Positions 23,193 to 30,919 of a stretch of 32,226 nucleotides of DNA are shown here, in pieces (position 1 is the stretch's first letter; every line of letters begins with the position of its first letter). The notes below the pieces were generated by a model, which saw nothing but the letters and a program-made list of their open reading frames with translations, did no database searches and was not told the origin of the DNA. A program made the translations under genes and the position numbers. The stretch is taken from contig WRBJ01000019.1 in NCBI GenBank assembly GCA_009784615.1, positions 1 through 32,226 on the forward strand. The letters are read 5' to 3'. The DNA is from Defluviitaleaceae bacterium. Its GTDB lineage: Bacteria; Bacillota; Clostridia; Lachnospirales; WRAX01.

Positions 23193-25202
23193 TTATTTTC
23201 CCAGGTCGCCCTCTTTATCGGGTGTCCAGTCTGTTTTTAACAGCTGGTCAACCTCCCACGCCATATAGTCTGCCACGGTTTTTCTAAAATCCGCTTCGGT
23301 TGGGCGTGTGTCAATTATTTTGTGTTTTTCAAAGTTCCAATCGTTGCCGTGTTCTCTGCCTTCTAATTTTATTATATCCTCTACATATTCCTCTTTTGTA
23401 AATATGTTAAGATATTTTTCGCCATAAAGCACAAGGTCTACAAGCTCTGCATAGCGGGCTTTGGCGTTGTCTACATCACGCAGGTTTATAGACTTGTCTT
23501 TTGTTTTGCGATTGCTACGTTTGTATCCGTCGTTGCGAAAGTCGATAAAACGCACAGGCTGTTTTGCTTCGTGCGGTTTTGCAGCATCAAAAACATAAAC
23601 TGAAGTTTGCACGCTGCTTTTGCCAATAAAAACATCAACAGGCATTTTTATGCTTGCCACGAGAGTGTTATTTTGAAGTATGTTTTTGTTTATTTCTGTT
23701 GCTTTTCCGCTACCTGCACTATCTTGAACTATTATAACGGCACGCCCTTTTTTCATCATAGAAAGGGCTTTTTTAACAAATATCATACCATTACCATCGG
23801 CAGAATACGGCGGGTTTAGCAAAAACACATCGGCTGGGAAATCGCCTTCATTTTCAAATTGTGTTAGAGAGTTTGCTTGCAAAATTCTTGATGAGCCGTC
23901 ACCGACCAAGAACATATTAAGAATAGCCAACATTTGTATATCTGGGCGAATTTCTATACCTAGTAGTTGGTTTTCTTTAATATGTTTAATTTTTGTTTTA
24001 CGTTCACTTTCGTTGGTGATGTTTTGTGCGTCGTGTATTGCTTCGTTAAGTGCAGAGATAAGAAAGCCGCCGCTACCTAGGGCAAAGTCCCATACATAGC
24101 TATCTTTATTAACTTTAGCAAGTTTTACCATTAAATCTATAATATAGCGAGGGGTAAGCACAACGTCGTTTGCTTCATCATCTGCTAACGACATCCACGT
24201 TGTAACTTCGTTATACACAGCCCCTGCAAAGTCTATCATTTTATATTCTACAAATTGCATAATGTTTTCTTTAACTTCACTATAAATAGATTTTAAGACG
24301 GTTTCTGTGGCTGTAGTTTTTGTGTTTATTGTAGTGTCGTGTTTTAATGTGCCAGTTAAGCCGTGCATAATGTGATTTAGTTTGTCGGCTGGTAGATTGC
24401 GGCTTTGCAAAACGGAACGCACCTTTCGCAAAATAATGTCGGCATCTGTGTTGTCTGTCATATGCGAGCCTTTAAGGTCTTCGATTTTAAGGGGTCCATC
24501 GGCATCTCCAAGACCGGCAAGCACCATACCAACAAAAATGCTTATACGCCATTTTGCATCTATTTTATACTCGCTCCACATTTTTTCATTAAGAGAGGAA
24601 AGTGCGGCTTTTACTTGGTTTTCGTTTTGCAGGCGTATTTTTTCTTTTTGTTCTTCGGGTATATGCAGAGTTTTTATTGCCTGCATTGTGCCATCTAAAT
24701 TTTCGGCATACAAAAAAGAAAGATTATTAGTAGTTATGTAATGAATAGCTTCGCCGCCTGTTTCGTTGCTTAGCACGTAGCACTTTACTTGTAATTCATA
24801 TTTTCCAAATGAATTTTCTTCACCACAAGCACCGATAACGAGGTAATTTTTGTATTCTGTATCACGAAAACAGTTTTTTGCATAATACAGCGCACCGTTT
24901 ACAGCAAATTTGTTTATGTTGCTTTTGCCGCTGTTGTCCATAAGACCGTCCTTTAGCTTTTCCATATCTGCAAATTTTGCTTTATTTTCCACAATGCCAA
25001 ACCACACTTCGCCATTGTGGCGAAGTGTGAAATGGGTATCGGGTATGCCGCCGCCTGCTCCGCCTTGTTTGGAAGGGTTTTTCTTAAAAGATGCTGTTAA
25101 GGCGGTGTTTACGCCTTCATCCCGTTCAAGTCTATATTCTAGTTTAGTCTTTTTAAGTTCGTTAGTTATTTCGACAGTTACGTTACTTTCGGATTTTTTC
25201 AT
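23193..25202 (-). CDS. BcgI-like fused restriction endonuclease/N6-adenine methylase
   Basis: This 669-residue protein joins a nuclease to a DNA methylase. Near the N-terminus GGGIPDTHFTL (Asp55) and WFGIVENKAKF (Glu72, Lys74) form a PD-(D/E)xK nuclease motif. A helical type I-like M region follows, then motif I VWDFALGSGGFL (about 371-381) and motif IV LLNPPYSADG (Asn463). Length and order match BcgI A (about 640 residues). BcgI-type enzymes cut on both sides of a bipartite site and need the separate S subunit encoded next. I use ATG 25202, with AGGAG upstream. No separate HsdR gene is present, which supports a fused type IIB-like system over type I. Confidence 0.9.
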   Translation of the reverse strand: MKKSESNVTVEITNELKKTKLEYRLERDEGVNTALTASFKKNPSKQGGAGGGIPDTHFTLRHNGEVWFGIVENKAKFADMEKLKDGLMDNSGKSNINKFAVNGALYYAKNCFRDTEYKNYLVIGACGEENSFGKYELQVKCYVLSNETGGEAIHYITTNNLSFLYAENLDGTMQAIKTLHIPEEQKEKIRLQNENQVKAALSSLNEKMWSEYKIDAKWRISIFVGMVLAGLGDADGPLKIEDLKGSHMTDNTDADIILRKVRSVLQSRNLPADKLNHIMHGLTGTLKHDTTINTKTTATETVLKSIYSEVKENIMQFVEYKMIDFAGAVYNEVTTWMSLADDEANDVVLTPRYIIDLMVKLAKVNKDSYVWDFALGSGGFLISALNEAIHDAQNITNESERKTKIKHIKENQLLGIEIRPDIQMLAILNMFLVGDGSSRILQANSLTQFENEGDFPADVFLLNPPYSADGNGMIFVKKALSMMKKGRAVIIVQDSAGSGKATEINKNILQNNTLVASIKMPVDVFIGKSSVQTSVYVFDAAKPHEAKQPVRFIDFRNDGYKRSNRKTKDKSINLRDVDNAKARYAELVDLVLYGEKYLNIFTKEEYVEDIIKLEGREHGNDWNFEKHKIIDTRPTEADFRKTVADYMAWEVDQLLKTDWTPDKEGDLGK

Positions 25203-25242
25203 AGCCAAAAATCTCCTTCTAAAATATCAAGTGATGTTTTCA

Positions 25243-25271
25243 ATTATATCATTTTTTGTAATATTGTGCAA
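25243..25271 (-). promoter_or_regulatory. Probable promoter of the restriction-modification operon
   Basis: A perfect TATAAT (25248-25243) is preceded at 17 nt by TTGCAC (25271-25266), about 40 nt before the ATG at 25202. Confidence 0.65.
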
Positions 25272-25293
25272 TATCTAAAACAAGAAAACAAAT

Positions 25294-25344
25294 AAAAAAC
25301 GAACCATTCGCAACCTATATGGGTTGGTGAAGTGTTCGTTTTTT
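25294..25344 (-). terminator. Terminator of the tRNA-Asp-tRNA-Val unit
   Basis: AAAAAACGAAC and GTTCGTTTTTT pair, with an inner CAACC/GGTTG stem, just past the tRNA-Val 3' end. The T-run is suitable on both strands. Confidence 0.8.
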
Positions 25345-25350
25345 ATTTAA

Positions 25351-25423
25351 TGGGAACTACTGGACTTGAACCAGTGACCCTCCGCTTGTAAGGCGGATGC
25401 TCTCCCAGCTGAGCTAAGCTCCC
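25351..25423 (-). tRNA. tRNA-Val (UAC)
   Basis: A 73-nt cloverleaf with acceptor stem GGGAGCT paired to AGTTCCC (one G-U) and discriminator A. The anticodon loop CTTACAA gives anticodon UAC, and the T-loop is GGTTCAAGTCC. CCA is not encoded. It is the second gene after tRNA-Asp on the minus strand. Confidence 0.97.
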
Positions 25424-25432
25424 GTTCAATGT

Positions 25433-25497
25433 GCAAAACACGACAGGTATCAATGGCGTGTTTTGCGAATGATTTTTTCGAGTTTTGCTCGAAAAAA
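25433..25497. repeat. Two hairpins in the spacer between tRNA-Asp and tRNA-Val
   Basis: GCAAAACACG (25433-25442) pairs with 25457-25466. TTTTTTCGAG (25473-25482) pairs with 25488-25497 around a 5-nt loop. In the tRNA transcript these may act as processing or partial-termination signals. Confidence 0.7.
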
Positions 25498-25508
25498 GAT
25501 TTACTTAA

Positions 25509-25582
25509 CGACCCAGAAGGGACTCGAACCCACGACCTCCAGCGTGACAGGCTGGCGTTCTAACCAACTGAACTACTGGGCC
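25509..25582 (-). tRNA. tRNA-Asp (GUC)
   Basis: A 74-nt cloverleaf with acceptor GGCCCAG/CTGGGTC and discriminator G. The anticodon loop CTGTCAC gives anticodon GUC. The T-arm is GTGGGTTCGAGTCCC. CCA is not encoded. It is first in the two-tRNA unit, behind a strong promoter. Confidence 0.97.
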
Positions 25583-25611
25583 AAACGGGCTTTTCTGAAC
25601 CCGACTTTGCT

Positions 25612-25640
25612 AGTATACAACATATGGTCTTTCTTGTCAA
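25612..25640 (-). promoter_or_regulatory. Promoter of the tRNA-Asp-tRNA-Val unit
   Basis: TTGACA (25640-25635) and TATACT (25617-25612) are 17 nt apart, about 30 nt before tRNA-Asp. Confidence 0.9.
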
Positions 25641-25675
25641 CACTTTTTTTCAAAAAAATTAAATTTTTTTTCGAT

Positions 25676-25710
25676 GGCTATAAAATGCCTATTTTCGGCG
25701 TTTTATAGCC
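25676..25710. repeat. 14-bp hairpin between divergent promoters
   Basis: GGCTATAAAATGCC (25676-25689) pairs with 25697-25710 (one G-U) around a 7-nt loop. It lies between the outward-facing tRNA and carbonic anhydrase promoters, where it cannot terminate either of them. It may be an operator, a remnant, or a terminator for antisense transcripts. Confidence 0.7.
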
Positions 25711-25721
25711 AAAAATTTTTC

Positions 25722-25750
25722 TTGACAAGTGGTATAGATTAGTTTATACT
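25722..25750 (+). promoter_or_regulatory. Promoter of the carbonic anhydrase gene
   Basis: TTGACA (25722-25727) and TATACT (25745-25750) are 17 nt apart. The leader is about 60 nt before the ATG at 25820, which has AAGGAGG upstream. Confidence 0.9.
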
Positions 25751-25819
25751 TAATTTGTTGGGCAAATTGCCCATATGAATTAATGGTAAAATACTTATTT
25801 ATTATAAGGAGGAATTATT

Positions 25820-26389
25820 ATGAAACATCAAGACCCTGCTGTAAAGGTAACTTGTCCTGACGAGGCTTTAAAACTTCTTAAAGAAGGTAATGAAAGATTC
25901 GTAGCTAATGGTCATTTTTCTGCTGACCATCCATTGCATTTGGAAAAAACCGCTACTCAACAAAGCCCATTTGCATCCATTTTGACGTGTGCAGACAGCC
26001 GTTGTGCTCCTGAAATTTATTTCGACCAAGGCATCGGTAACTTGTTTGTTGTACGCAATGCAGGTAACTTTGCCGACAGAGAAGCAATTGGCTCTTTCCA
26101 ATTTGCGGCTAATGTTTTGGGTTCTCAAATTATTATTGTTGTTGGTCATACCCAATGCGGTGCTGTTAAAAATGCTCACGCTAAAACAGATGTTAGCTCG
26201 CTTCCTGAGCTTCAAGGTATTTTGGACGACCTTTATCCTATCGTTAAAGATGCCGCTGATTGGGAAAAAGACGGCGTTGGTATGAATGTTAAAGCCCAAG
26301 TAGAAGCTATCAAAAATGCACCTGGTATTAATGTGCCTGTTTATGGTTGCGAATATGATGTTGCTTCAGGCAAAATCCTTTGGCACTAA
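25820..26389 (+). CDS. Beta-class carbonic anhydrase
   Basis: The 189-residue enzyme interconverts CO2 and bicarbonate. The zinc ligands and active-site pair are all visible: Cys57, Asp59 and Arg61 in TCADSRC, and His110 and Cys113 in VGHTQCGAV. The N-terminal LLKEGNERFVANG helix and FVVRNAGN strand are typical. It is somewhat short at the C-terminus for the class but ends in the expected YDVASGKILW strand. It has its own strong promoter and AAGGAGG site, which suggests high expression. The next gene, for a DUF1275 membrane protein, is 119 nt away across a hairpin. Confidence 0.95.
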   Translation: MKHQDPAVKVTCPDEALKLLKEGNERFVANGHFSADHPLHLEKTATQQSPFASILTCADSRCAPEIYFDQGIGNLFVVRNAGNFADREAIGSFQFAANVLGSQIIIVVGHTQCGAVKNAHAKTDVSSLPELQGILDDLYPIVKDAADWEKDGVGMNVKAQVEAIKNAPGINVPVYGCEYDVASGKILWH

Positions 26390-26435
26390 AATTATGCTTA
26401 GGTTTTAATTTGTGATTTTATGATACGGGCTTGTT

Positions 26436-26473
26436 ACGTAGGTCGAGGGGTAGTTTAGCTTTTCGACCTACGT
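26436..26473 (+). terminator. Hairpin after the carbonic anhydrase gene, possible terminator
   Basis: ACGTAGGTCGA pairs perfectly over 11 bp with 26463-26473 around a 16-nt loop. Only a short T stretch follows, so termination may be partial, with read-through into the DUF1275 gene. Confidence 0.55.
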
Positions 26474-26508
26474 TTCAATTAAAACTAATTTAAGGGTGAT
26501 GTAAAAAT

Positions 26509-27450
26509 ATGCTGACAGCTCACGTTGAAGATAAAGGCAATACTTTTAGAATCGCTTTTTTGACAATGATGTCAATATTTATAATGGGCTATGTAAATGC
26601 TCTTGCTATTAATACGCTTGATTTGGGTACTATGATTACACCCCAAACTGGTAATGTTATTTGGCTTGGTATAACAATTGCATCTGGCGACTGGCCGTTA
26701 TTTATTCAATATTTAGGTCTGTTTGGCGGTTTTGTAATTGGTGCTATATTTGCTCTTTTTACTCAGAATCTATTTAAAGAAAGACCCTCTCAGTTTTATT
26801 GGAATTGGACATTTTTCATTTTGCCTATAGTCATTTATCCTATTTTTCTAAAATATAACGGTTATCCCGTTTATTCGTTTCTTGCTTTAGGTTTTTCGGC
26901 TGGTGCTGCGCTTGGATTTTTTAGAAAAGTTTACCATATGGAATTAAATAACTCTATGGCAACTGGCAATGTACGCTTTTTTGGCATACATTTTGCCCAA
27001 GCGTTTTTTAAAAAATATAAACCAGAAAATAGAGCTCAAAGAAACAAAGAAATCACAGCTATGTTGATATTTTTAATTGCAATTGTTTCTTTTGCTGGCG
27101 GTGCGGCTACATATGTAAGACTCGCCTTAATCGATTTCAATGTTCCGCATAGCAGAGCAATAAGACTCAGCATTAACGACTATGATGTGTTTATTGAAGA
27201 TTTCTATGACGCAGAGGGCAACTTTATAGAAAGCAGAAGTACGTCTGTTGGTTTTATGCGCCAAACATATGGTGCGGGCGACTTTGAAGGACGTTCTGTT
27301 GCAAGCAATATTTATAGAGTGGGTGGGTTAATAATCCTTTGTGTTATCCCCTACTTATTTGCTCCAAGGCATTGTATTATAATTGAGGTAGAAAAAAAGA
27401 GCAAAGACCCCGAAGAGGAAAATAAGAGCAATAATAAAAAGGCGAAATAA
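26509..27450 (+). CDS. DUF1275 (YoaK-like) membrane protein
   Basis: The 313-residue protein has six to seven membrane segments and the DUF1275 core: MGYVNALAINTLDLGTMITP, QTGNVIWLGI, and later MELNNSMATGNVRFFGIHFA. The function of the family is not known; transport has been suggested. Compared with the usual length of about 220-240 it has an extra soluble stretch of some 70 residues before the last segment (LSINDYDVFIEDFYDAEGNF and onward), which would face outside or inside as a small domain. The C-terminus is highly charged. GGGTGATG precedes the ATG. A perfect terminator overlaps the stop codon. Confidence 0.85.
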   Translation: MLTAHVEDKGNTFRIAFLTMMSIFIMGYVNALAINTLDLGTMITPQTGNVIWLGITIASGDWPLFIQYLGLFGGFVIGAIFALFTQNLFKERPSQFYWNWTFFILPIVIYPIFLKYNGYPVYSFLALGFSAGAALGFFRKVYHMELNNSMATGNVRFFGIHFAQAFFKKYKPENRAQRNKEITAMLIFLIAIVSFAGGAATYVRLALIDFNVPHSRAIRLSINDYDVFIEDFYDAEGNFIESRSTSVGFMRQTYGAGDFEGRSVASNIYRVGGLIILCVIPYLFAPRHCIIIEVEKKSKDPEEENKSNNKKAK

Positions 27451-27462
27451 TCGCCTTTTTTT
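27436..27462 (+). terminator. Terminator overlapping the end of the DUF1275 gene
   Basis: AAAAAGGCGA pairs with TCGCCTTTTT over 10 bp around loop AATAA, followed by a T-run. The stop codon lies in the loop, so the 5' arm is coding. Confidence 0.88.
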
Positions 27463-27476
27463 GTGCTGTTTTATAA

Positions 27477-27734
27477 TTAGTCTTCCCAACATACTTTTTT
27501 TACACTGACGCTTTCGATAGCTTCTAGTTTTGCGGATAGTGTTTGGATGTCTTCTTTTGTTGCTTCCACTATTACACTGATAATGGTTTTTCTAACTATG
27601 CTGCACTGGTTGCCGCAAGGCAAACCCAAACGTGCAATTATTTTGTCAGAAAAAGTATGTAGCACTTGATTAATTTCTGTAGCTTTTTCTGTGTCTTTAA
27701 CCATAATAGACACAACAGCAACTTTGTTTTCCAT
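27477..27734 (-). CDS. TM1266-type iron-only hydrogenase system regulator (ACT-like)
   Basis: This 85-residue protein has the ACT-like fold of the putative iron-only hydrogenase system regulators: KVAVVSIMVKDTEKATEINQ, then SDKIIARLGLP, then KTIISVIVEATKEDIQTLSA and an EAIESVSVKKVCW end. The family is found next to hydE/hydG/hydF in Firmicutes and Thermotoga, as here (about 0.8 kb from hydE, on the opposite strand). Its ligand and mode of action are not established. A CGNQC pair within the central loop is notable and could bind metal or a thiol. The start has GAGGTGATG upstream, and a TTGACA promoter precedes it. Confidence 0.88.
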   Translation of the reverse strand: MENKVAVVSIMVKDTEKATEINQVLHTFSDKIIARLGLPCGNQCSIVRKTIISVIVEATKEDIQTLSAKLEAIESVSVKKVCWED

Positions 27735-27795
27735 AACATCACCTCATAAGATTTGGCTGGCGCAATGCGCAATTGGAGGTTACTAACACAACAAC

Positions 27796-27824
27796 ATCTT
27801 AGCACACAATTAACATATTGTCAA
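27796..27824 (-). promoter_or_regulatory. Promoter of the TM1266-type gene
   Basis: TTGACA (27824-27819) and TAAGAT (27801-27796) are 17 nt apart. The leader of about 55 nt contains the palindrome TGCGCA flanked by ATTGCGC repeats. Confidence 0.7.
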
Positions 27825-27849
27825 ACATTTTTTTGCAAAATATTACTAA

Positions 27850-28242
27850 TTATTTTTTAAAGTTAATGCCTATTGCACCGCCAACACCGCCGCCTACCAG
27901 CGATAGAGCAAGTAGCGTAAGCTGGCGCATATCTGGAATAAATCCATCTGCCACCCAAACTATAATGCCTATGAAAACTATGGCATATAAAAGACCCGCT
28001 ACCATACCCCAAAGCCACCCTTTGTTGTCGGCTTTTCTAGCAGAGTCAAACCCCGCAACCAACACAGATAAAACAACGCTTATCATCACAATAGCCGGCA
28101 GTGCCGTTTCTTGCAAATTTGTATACGTTATTGCAATAGCCGCGCCTATAAAGGAAATCGCAGTTATAGCGTACGCAATTACGACCCCCATTATCACACC
28201 AATAACTTGTTCTCGTCTAATCTTTTCAAAGATTTTTTTCAT
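27850..28242 (-). CDS. Four-span membrane protein (TIGR04086-like)
   Basis: The 130-residue protein has four predicted membrane segments, with a basic N-terminus (KKIFEKIRREQ). It shows the pattern of the small TIGR04086 membrane family: a charged loop FDSARKADNKGWLWGMVAGL after the second span and a glycine-rich last span (LVGGGVGGAIGINFKK). Function is unknown. It lies back-to-back with hydEGF, separated by 249 nt that hold the hyd promoter and leader. Its own stop is near the TM1266-type promoter, so the two are probably separate transcripts. Confidence 0.75.
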   Translation of the reverse strand: MKKIFEKIRREQVIGVIMGVVIAYAITAISFIGAAIAITYTNLQETALPAIVMISVVLSVLVAGFDSARKADNKGWLWGMVAGLLYAIVFIGIIVWVADGFIPDMRQLTLLALSLVGGGVGGAIGINFKK

Positions 28243-28311
28243 TAAATATCCCCTTCTTGTCTTTTTTTATTATTGTACTACCTATAACCAAAATTTAGAA
28301 TAAAAAAGTGC

Positions 28312-28340
28312 TTGACAAATGATTTTTACTATGTTATGAT
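28312..28340 (+). promoter_or_regulatory. Promoter of hydEGF
   Basis: Perfect TTGACA (28312-28317) and TATGAT (28335-28340) are 17 nt apart. Transcription would start near 28347, about 145 nt before the hydE start, leaving a long structured leader. Confidence 0.92.
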
Positions 28341-28346
28341 AATACC

Positions 28347-28460
28347 AAGTAAATATATAGGAATAGTTCCTGACACCAAGCCCCCGTAATGGGCGCAAGG
28401 AAAAAGGTGCAAATGACTTGTGATTTGAGTTTTAATGCGCCTTTTTGGGCGCATTTTTTA
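28347..28460 (+). promoter_or_regulatory. hydEGF leader: candidate riboswitch or attenuator
   Basis: The leader can fold as a stem TTCCT/AGGAA (28367-28371 with 28398-28402) that encloses a second stem GCCC/GGGC (28380-28383 with 28391-28394). The enclosed CACC (28374-28377) can pair with GGTG (28406-28409) outside the stem, forming a pseudoknot. An intrinsic terminator follows at 28434-28459. GGGCGCA occurs both at 28391-28397 and in the 3' arm of that terminator, so the upstream copy can capture the terminator's 5' arm (TGCGCC). This is the layout of transcriptional control by alternative pairing. I do not recognise a known riboswitch class. Confidence 0.6.
28434..28459 (+). terminator. Intrinsic terminator before hydE (attenuator)
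   Basis: AATGCGCC (28434-28441) pairs with GGGCGCATT (28447-28455; core TGCGCC/GGGCGCA) around loop TTTTT and ends in a six-T run. It stands between promoter and gene, 33 nt before hydE, so it must be bypassed for expression. Confidence 0.88.
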
Positions 28461-28491
28461 ATGCGCTACATACAAAAAGGAGGTAGATATT

Positions 28492-29523
28492 TTGAAACAT
28501 TTAGTTGATAAGTTAATAGAGTGCAGACATCTCTTGCCTGACGAATACAAGCAATTGCTTGTAACGACAGACCCATATCTGCGACAGAAGGCAAATGAGG
28601 TTCGTAAACAGGTTTTTGGTAATAAAATATTTGCTCGTGGGTTGATTGAATTTACTAATTATTGTAAAAACGATTGTTATTATTGCGGCTTACGTTTTAG
28701 CAACAAAAATTGCAATAGGTATCGTTTAAGTGTTGATGAGATTTTAGAAAGCTGCGCCGAAGGTTATGCCTTGGGGTATCGCACATTTGTGTTGCAAGGC
28801 GGCGAAGACCCGCATTATAACAGTGATGAACCGCTTTTACAGCTTGTAAAGTCTATACGTGTGCAGTTTCCCGATTGTGCGATAACCCTATCTATAGGCG
28901 AACGCAGTTATGATAGCTACAAAGCCTTATATAATGCGGGTGCGGATAGGTTTTTGCTTCGGCACGAAACGGCTAATGACGAGCATTATGCAAAGCTACA
29001 CCCAAAAGCAATGACATTAGCAAACCGCAAACAGTGTTTGTATGATTTAAAAGAAATTGGTTTTCAGGTGGGTTGCGGTATGATGATTGGCTCGCCGCAC
29101 CAAACCCTTGACCACATTGTGGAAGATTTGAATTTTATTAAAGAGCTTGACCCCGAAATGGTTGGTTGCGGTCCGTTTTTGCCGCACAGCGACACGCCTT
29201 TTGGCAAAGAGTCAGCGGGCAACAAAGAAATAACCCTTAATGTGCTTGCTATATTGCGTTTGATGAAACCGAATTTAAACTTACCAGCGACAACGGCACT
29301 TGGTACATTAGAAGATGATGGGCGTGAACAAGGCATTATGTGCGGTGCAAATGTGGTTATGCCCAATATTTCGCCAACAGAAGGGCGTAAGAAATATCAG
29401 TTATATGATGGCAAAATTGGGACGACAGACAACGCAACAGACAGCGGTATAAAAATGGCAGAAAGAATGAAAAAAATAGGCTGTGAGATAGCCGTAAATA
29501 GAGGGGATTACATAAATGGATAA
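28492..29523 (+). CDS. hydE: [FeFe]-hydrogenase maturase HydE
   Basis: The 343-residue radical SAM enzyme helps build the dithiomethylamine bridge and iron precursor of the hydrogenase H-cluster. The SAM cluster ligands are Cys58, Cys62 and Cys65 in TNYCKNDCYYCGLR. GGEDPHYNSDEPLL, a RFLLRHETAN block and MIGSPHQTLDHIVEDL are HydE-like. Length is typical. AGGAGG lies 8 nt before a TTG start. The stop overlaps the hydG start by 8 nt. It is first in an operon with hydG and hydF, behind a leader with a terminator. Confidence 0.95.
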   Translation: MKHLVDKLIECRHLLPDEYKQLLVTTDPYLRQKANEVRKQVFGNKIFARGLIEFTNYCKNDCYYCGLRFSNKNCNRYRLSVDEILESCAEGYALGYRTFVLQGGEDPHYNSDEPLLQLVKSIRVQFPDCAITLSIGERSYDSYKALYNAGADRFLLRHETANDEHYAKLHPKAMTLANRKQCLYDLKEIGFQVGCGMMIGSPHQTLDHIVEDLNFIKELDPEMVGCGPFLPHSDTPFGKESAGNKEITLNVLAILRLMKPNLNLPATTALGTLEDDGREQGIMCGANVVMPNISPTEGRKKYQLYDGKIGTTDNATDSGIKMAERMKKIGCEIAVNRGDYING

Positions 29524-30919
29524 AATTACTGCAAATTTTATTAACCATCAAGAGATTTTGGATACATTGAAGTGGGCGGACGAAAATGTGGATAATCACA
29601 CCTTGATTGATGAGATTTTGACGAAAGCGGCGACTAATAAAGGGTTAAATCATCGTGAGGCTTCGCTTTTGCTTATCAGCGATAAAAAAGACGAACTTTT
29701 TGCCCTTGCCCAAAAGGTTAAACGTGATTTTTACGGCAACCGTGTTGTATTGTTTGCTCCGCTTTATCTTTCTAATTATTGCGTAAACGGCTGTGTTTAT
29801 TGCCCTTATAAGCTGGAAAATAAAGAAATGCCACGCCGCAAGCTAAACCAAGAAGAAATTGCAAAAGAGGTTGTCGCCCTGCAAGATATGGGGCATAAGC
29901 GCATTGTTATTGAAGCAGGCGAACATCCGACAGAAAACAGTATGGATTATATCGTGCAATCCATAAAAACCATTCAAAACACCAAATATAAAAACGGCTC
30001 AATACGCCGTGTTAATGTAAATATCGCTGCCACAACGGTGGATGAATACCGCAAGCTAAAAGCCGCAGAAATTGGCACATACATATTGTTTCAAGAAACC
30101 TATCACAAACAAACCTATGAAGCATTGCACCCATCGGGACCAAAGGCTGATTACGACTGGCATACAACGGCACACGACCGTGCAATGCAAGCGGGTATTG
30201 ATGATGTAGGCATTGGTGTGTTGTTTGGGCTGTACGATTATCGTTATGAATTTTGCGCATTAATGATGCATGCCGAACATCTTGAAAACACATACGGCGT
30301 TGGACCGCATACGGTAAGCGTACCACGCATACGAAACGCCCACGACGAAGTTAGTATTGATGACTTCCCGCACGCCATTGATGATGAAATGTTTGCACGT
30401 ATTGTTGCTACTGTGCGTGTTACAATGCCGTATACAGGCATTATTGTGTCCACACGTGAAACCGAAGCAAACCGCCTGCGTGGCTTGCAATTGGGCGTTT
30501 CACAGATTTCTGGCGGTTCCAAAACCACGGTAGGCGGTTATAACGAAGGTGATGAAGAGTACGAAAACACTGACCAATTCGAGCTTTACGACAACCGCAC
30601 GCTAGGCGAGATTGTGGAATGGCTTGTTGCAAATGGCTACATCCCCAGCTTTTGCACAGCTTGCTACCGTTTAGGCAGAACGGGCGACCGCTTTATGGAG
30701 ATTTGCAAATCAGGACAAATTCAAAACAGTTGCCATCCAAACGCACTTATGACTATGAAAGAATATTTGCTCGATTATGCCGCAAGCCGTGAAGCAATAC
30801 AAGCCGCCAATGAGGTTATAGAAAGGGAGCTTCCGAAGATTCCTAACGAGCAATTACGTGCCACTGTAGCAGAATATCTTAACAAAATAAATAATGGAGA
30901 GAGGGATTTTTACGTATGA
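29516..30919 (+). CDS. hydG: [FeFe]-hydrogenase maturase HydG
   Basis: The 467-residue radical SAM tyrosine lyase makes the CO and cyanide ligands and an iron synthon for the H-cluster. The N-terminal cluster is Cys89, Cys93 and Cys96 in SNYCVNGCVYCPYK. The C-terminal auxiliary cluster motif CX2CX22C is present as Cys380, Cys383 and Cys406 (CTACYRLGRTGDRFM onward), which separates it from ThiH. Conserved HPSGPKADYDWHTTAHDRAM and ISGGSKTTVGGY blocks are intact. Translation is coupled to hydE by an 8-nt overlap and to hydF by a 4-nt overlap. Confidence 0.97.
   Translation: MDKITANFINHQEILDTLKWADENVDNHTLIDEILTKAATNKGLNHREASLLLISDKKDELFALAQKVKRDFYGNRVVLFAPLYLSNYCVNGCVYCPYKLENKEMPRRKLNQEEIAKEVVALQDMGHKRIVIEAGEHPTENSMDYIVQSIKTIQNTKYKNGSIRRVNVNIAATTVDEYRKLKAAEIGTYILFQETYHKQTYEALHPSGPKADYDWHTTAHDRAMQAGIDDVGIGVLFGLYDYRYEFCALMMHAEHLENTYGVGPHTVSVPRIRNAHDEVSIDDFPHAIDDEMFARIVATVRVTMPYTGIIVSTRETEANRLRGLQLGVSQISGGSKTTVGGYNEGDEEYENTDQFELYDNRTLGEIVEWLVANGYIPSFCTACYRLGRTGDRFMEICKSGQIQNSCHPNALMTMKEYLLDYAASREAIQAANEVIERELPKIPNEQLRATVAEYLNKINNGERDFYV

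Noticed and set aside
25676-25710. Terminator of an upstream gene
   Set aside because: No gene on the plus strand ends before it, and it lies upstream of both divergent promoters, so there is no transcript it would normally end.
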